DNA from: Paenibacillus_E sp042676385
GTDB taxonomy: Bacteria; Bacillota; Bacilli; Paenibacillales; NBRC-103111
Reading direction: 5' to 3'
Assembly (NCBI RefSeq): GCF_042676385.1
Contig: NZ_JBHTHA010000002.1
Span: 930,001-994,000, forward strand
DNA: 64,000 nucleotides
Every line of letters starts with the position of its first letter. The first letter of the stretch is position 1. A program made the translations under genes and the position numbers. Under the pieces are notes generated by a model. That model saw only the letters and a program-made list of their open reading frames with translations, did no database searches and was not told the DNA's origin. Shown here one piece after another: positions 61,652 to 64,000 of this stretch.

Positions 61652-61698
61652 ATAAAACAAACAAACTCGTCGTATTCTGCTAGAGAACATGACGAGTT
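61652..61698 (-). terminator. Terminator after aldo/keto reductase gene
   Basis: An 8-bp stem (61664-61671 with 61691-61698) with a small inner stem, then a U-rich tract (61663-61652) on the minus strand. It begins 13 bp past the stop. Confidence 0.75.
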
Positions 61699-61710
61699 AT
61701 ATAAAAAGCC

Positions 61711-62643
61711 CTATTTAAAAATACGATCAATTTCGTTGATTTCTTCTTCTGTCAGGTGGACGTCTAAAGTTTTTAAATTATCCAGCACTTGCTCTGCTCT
61801 TTTTGCTCCGGGAATGACAACATCAATTGAATCATGTGCTAAATACCAAGCAAGGACTACATGAGCAACTTCGGCATTTTTTTCATTTGCAATTTTACGG
61901 AGCTGCTCTACCTTGTCTAGATTTTTTATAAATTTATCGCCCTGGAAGTTAGGCATATCTTTGCGTAGATCATTGAATGTCATATCCTTATTGTATTTAC
62001 CGGCCAGCAAGCCTGATGCTAGTGGAAAGTATGGAATAAACGAAATATTATTCTCTGTCGTATATGGAAAGAATTCTTGTTCCGCTTCACGCTGCAGCAA
62101 ACTGTAGTTTCCCTGTAATACATCGACATAACCATCCTTATTTGCTTCTTTCAATTGTTCAAGTGAGAAATTAGAAACGCCAATTGCTCTAATTTTACCT
62201 TCGTCCTTAAGCTGTTTTAAGACTCCAACCGCCTCATCTTTTGGTGTATCCTGATCTGGAACATGAATATAAAATAAATCTATGTAATCTGTTTGCAGCC
62301 TTTTCAAACTATCTTCAACGGCTTGTTTTAAAAAAGCAGGTGAATTATCCATGGCAATATCATTGCCGACAAGTGTAAGGCCGCCTTTTGTTGCAAGGAT
62401 GAGTTCATGACGCCTTCCTGCTTCTTTTATCACTTCACCAATTAGCTCCTCTGAACGTCCTAATCCATAAAAAAACGCTGTATCTAAAAAATTCACTCCA
62501 TGGTTGATCGCAGCCCGCACCAAATCTTTTCCTACTTCTTCATTTAAATTAGGAAAAATATTGTGCCCACCTACAGTGCTTGTTCCAAGTCCGATTGGAT
62601 TGACAACTAAAGCTGTTTTACCAATTCGTGTTTGTTTCGTCAT
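61711..62643 (-). CDS. Aldo/keto reductase
   Basis: About 310 aa, AKR TIM barrel. Catalytic tetrad: Asp54 and Tyr59 (LDTAFFYG), Lys86 (LATKGG) and His126 (FYIHVPD). NADPH-dependent reduction of aldehydes or ketones. The start is uncertain: the ATG at 62655 sits directly on an AGAGG motif, so I use the ATG at 62643. Its promoter has the same -35, 19-bp spacer and dyad as the MerR-AHSA1 operon at 12.9 kb, suggesting MerR-type activation. Confidence 0.92.
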   Translation of the reverse strand: MTKQTRIGKTALVVNPIGLGTSTVGGHNIFPNLNEEVGKDLVRAAINHGVNFLDTAFFYGLGRSEELIGEVIKEAGRRHELILATKGGLTLVGNDIAMDNSPAFLKQAVEDSLKRLQTDYIDLFYIHVPDQDTPKDEAVGVLKQLKDEGKIRAIGVSNFSLEQLKEANKDGYVDVLQGNYSLLQREAEQEFFPYTTENNISFIPYFPLASGLLAGKYNKDMTFNDLRKDMPNFQGDKFIKNLDKVEQLRKIANEKNAEVAHVVLAWYLAHDSIDVVIPGAKRAEQVLDNLKTLDVHLTEEEINEIDRIFK

Positions 62644-62699
62644 TCTCTTCAACATCCTCTCATTTTGCTTTATTTTTTATGTTTTATCTCATGTGCTTT

Positions 62700-62730
62700 A
62701 CTATAAGACATTACGCTACGTAAGGTGCAA
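62700..62730 (-). promoter_or_regulatory. MerR-type promoter of aldo/keto reductase gene
   Basis: Minus strand: -35 TTGCAC (62730-62725), 19-bp spacer, -10 TATAGT (62705-62700). The spacer begins CTTACGTAGCGTAATG, close to CTTACGTAACGTCATG at 12896-12881. The -35 and spacing are identical in the two promoters. Confidence 0.75.
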
Positions 62731-62817
62731 GAGGAATATAAAAATAAGTAATCTTAAAGTGCGGAAGATGAAGAAAAGAAGCCATAGAGAAACTATTGAT
62801 TTCTTGTAATATTTATA

Positions 62818-64000
62818 TCAACTACTAGCTTCCACACTCTTTTTCCTGAAATCGTTCGGCGTGACGCCGTAATATTTTTTGAACATCCTATAGAAATATG
62901 ACTTGCTCGTAAAGCCTGTTTTTTCGGCAATTTCGGCGACGGAATAGTTGGAGTGCAACAACAATTGTTTGGATTCGTTCATTCTCACATCCTGGATCAC
63001 ATCGCCAAGCGCGTTCATCGAGTGCTGTTTATAGATACGGCTTACGTAAATCGGCGACATGTCGAGTTCGTCCGCAATGGACTGCAGACAAAGATTGGAG
63101 TCGGAGAAGTCTCTGACAATAATTTCATTGATTTTTTTGATGATTACCTCATGCTTCGTGCTTTTTTTCTCTTCCAGCTTCTTGCCGATCTGATCAATGA
63201 GTCCGGCAAACTGGGTATTGATTTCTTCAATGGTCTCCACCTGATTCAAGGATAACAGGGTTGAAGCCCGCTCCAGTTCAATATCCAGCGCATTGTTCTT
63301 TTTGATCGTATTTAACACTCTGTTAATCGTAAGCGTTAATTGTGAAACGGCCAGTTGGGCGACGAGGTAAGGGTACTCTGCCGTTTCGTTAATGATCTCG
63401 GCATAGATCCGATTCGCCTCCTCGCTTTTCCCCGTCATGATGCAATCGACCAATTGTTTCTCCTTCTGTACCGGAAATTCATACTCCCTCGAATTCATCT
63501 GCATGATCTGTTCGGCAAACAAAATGCAGCCATGACCTTTAAATAACCGGTGTAACGAAGCCTCCATCACCTGATGAAAGGAACGGATGCTTTGGTCTGC
63601 AGACGCTTTCTCCGGACCGACTGTAATGGATACGGACAGCTTTAAATGATTCATGATGGAGGCTTGCATCGTTTGAAGCATAGACAGCAAAGATTCGCTG
63701 TCGGCCTCGGCCATGGATTCATGAAAGTTAAGCAGAATCAAAATACTGTCCTCGCCAATATCCACGGATTCCGTAACATACGATTCCGAACAAATTTCGG
63801 AACAAATATTCATGATTGCATATTTGATCAATTTGATATCGTCGCCATAAGTTTCGAGAAACGCCTGGAAACGATCGATTTTGATTAAAACCATCCTAGA
63901 TTTATTGGAAACTTCAATCATGGACCCGTGATAGCTTAACTTCTTTTGAAGCACTTCCTGCGGATACGTTTCCCTGCCTTGAATGAGATTGCGCAAAAAT
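62818..64000 (-). CDS. AraC family transcriptional regulator (5'-truncated by window edge)
   Basis: The frame is open to the end of the window, and the first in-frame TTG (63996) has no ribosome binding site, so the gene almost certainly starts outside. At least 393 residues are seen: a degenerate GGDEF-like region, a helical linker (~150-290) and an AraC helix-turn-helix at the C-terminus (VAEIAEKTGFTSKSYFYRMF). Full-length relatives in Paenibacillus are often ~750 aa with a membrane-bound Cache sensor half. Target genes are not visible. Confidence 0.88.
   Translation of the reverse strand, partial: FLRNLIQGRETYPQEVLQKKLSYHGSMIEVSNKSRMVLIKIDRFQAFLETYGDDIKLIKYAIMNICSEICSESYVTESVDIGEDSILILLNFHESMAEADSESLLSMLQTMQASIMNHLKLSVSITVGPEKASADQSIRSFHQVMEASLHRLFKGHGCILFAEQIMQMNSREYEFPVQKEKQLVDCIMTGKSEEANRIYAEIINETAEYPYLVAQLAVSQLTLTINRVLNTIKKNNALDIELERASTLLSLNQVETIEEINTQFAGLIDQIGKKLEEKKSTKHEVIIKKINEIIVRDFSDSNLCLQSIADELDMSPIYVSRIYKQHSMNALGDVIQDVRMNESKQLLLHSNYSVAEIAEKTGFTSKSYFYRMFKKYYGVTPNDFRKKSVEASS

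Overview
The window reads as chromosomal DNA of an endospore-forming member of the Paenibacillaceae, most likely Paenibacillus or a close relative. This rests on gene content: a GerA-type germinant receptor, YjcZ-type sporulation peptides, several AraC-type regulators, a YesM/YesN two-component pair beside an Lpl/Ytc-type sugar ABC transporter, and very large secreted modular glycosidases. Ribosome binding sites are strong AGGAGG-like sequences. No rRNA, tRNA, CRISPR array, intact insertion sequence or prophage was seen.

Layout. 0-3 kb: end of a GerAB permease gene, a GerAC lipoprotein gene and a convergent AraC regulator. 3-9 kb: leftward operon of an NCS1 permease, an M20 amidohydrolase, a Tat-exported flavin amine oxidase and its own tatA, preceded by an alditol-oxidase-like gene. 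9-17.4 kb: small regulator/enzyme modules for stress, electrophiles and drugs (MerR-SDR, methyltransferase, MerR-double AHSA1, an attenuator-like leader with a 55-aa ORF, TetR-MFS, a divergent GAPDH, an FMN reductase, a DUF896 protein). 17.5-24.8 kb: surface-display module with an 1169-aa LPKTG adhesin, a class D sortase, two tandemly duplicated YjcZ peptides, a third small membrane peptide, a SARP/BTAD response regulator and a CheY-like protein. 24.8-26.4 kb: decayed DNA with a broken GH2 gene and a scrap of sigK.

26.4-57.6 kb is a glycan-utilisation region. It holds a 1250-aa secreted glycosidase with NPCBM repeats, an M29 aminopeptidase, a six-gene leftward operon (DegT aminotransferase, Gfo/Idh, a TIM-barrel epimerase fused to a NagB-type deaminase, NagA-like deacetylase, neutral-ceramidase-like hydrolase, second Gfo/Idh), an AraC regulator, a cytoplasmic GHL6-type glycosidase, a 1945-aa secreted clan GH-A glycosidase, YesM/YesN, a solute-binding protein with two permeases, a PhyH-type dioxygenase and another AraC regulator. 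Two different promoter blocks are each shared by two distant genes: one 72-bp block precedes both the giant glycosidase and the ABC operon, and one ~47-bp block precedes both the GHL6 gene and the PhyH gene. This suggests that secretion, uptake and intracellular breakdown are co-regulated. The enzyme set suggests oxidative breakdown of an N-acylated amino-sugar glycoside; that is inference.

57.7-64 kb: detoxification-type genes (VOC protein, alpha/beta hydrolase, Lrp regulator, Old Yellow Enzyme, aldo/keto reductase), a broken MFS gene, and the 3' part of another AraC regulator cut by the window edge. The aldo/keto reductase promoter is nearly identical to the promoter of the MerR gene at 12.8 kb, suggesting one MerR-type regulon across 50 kb.
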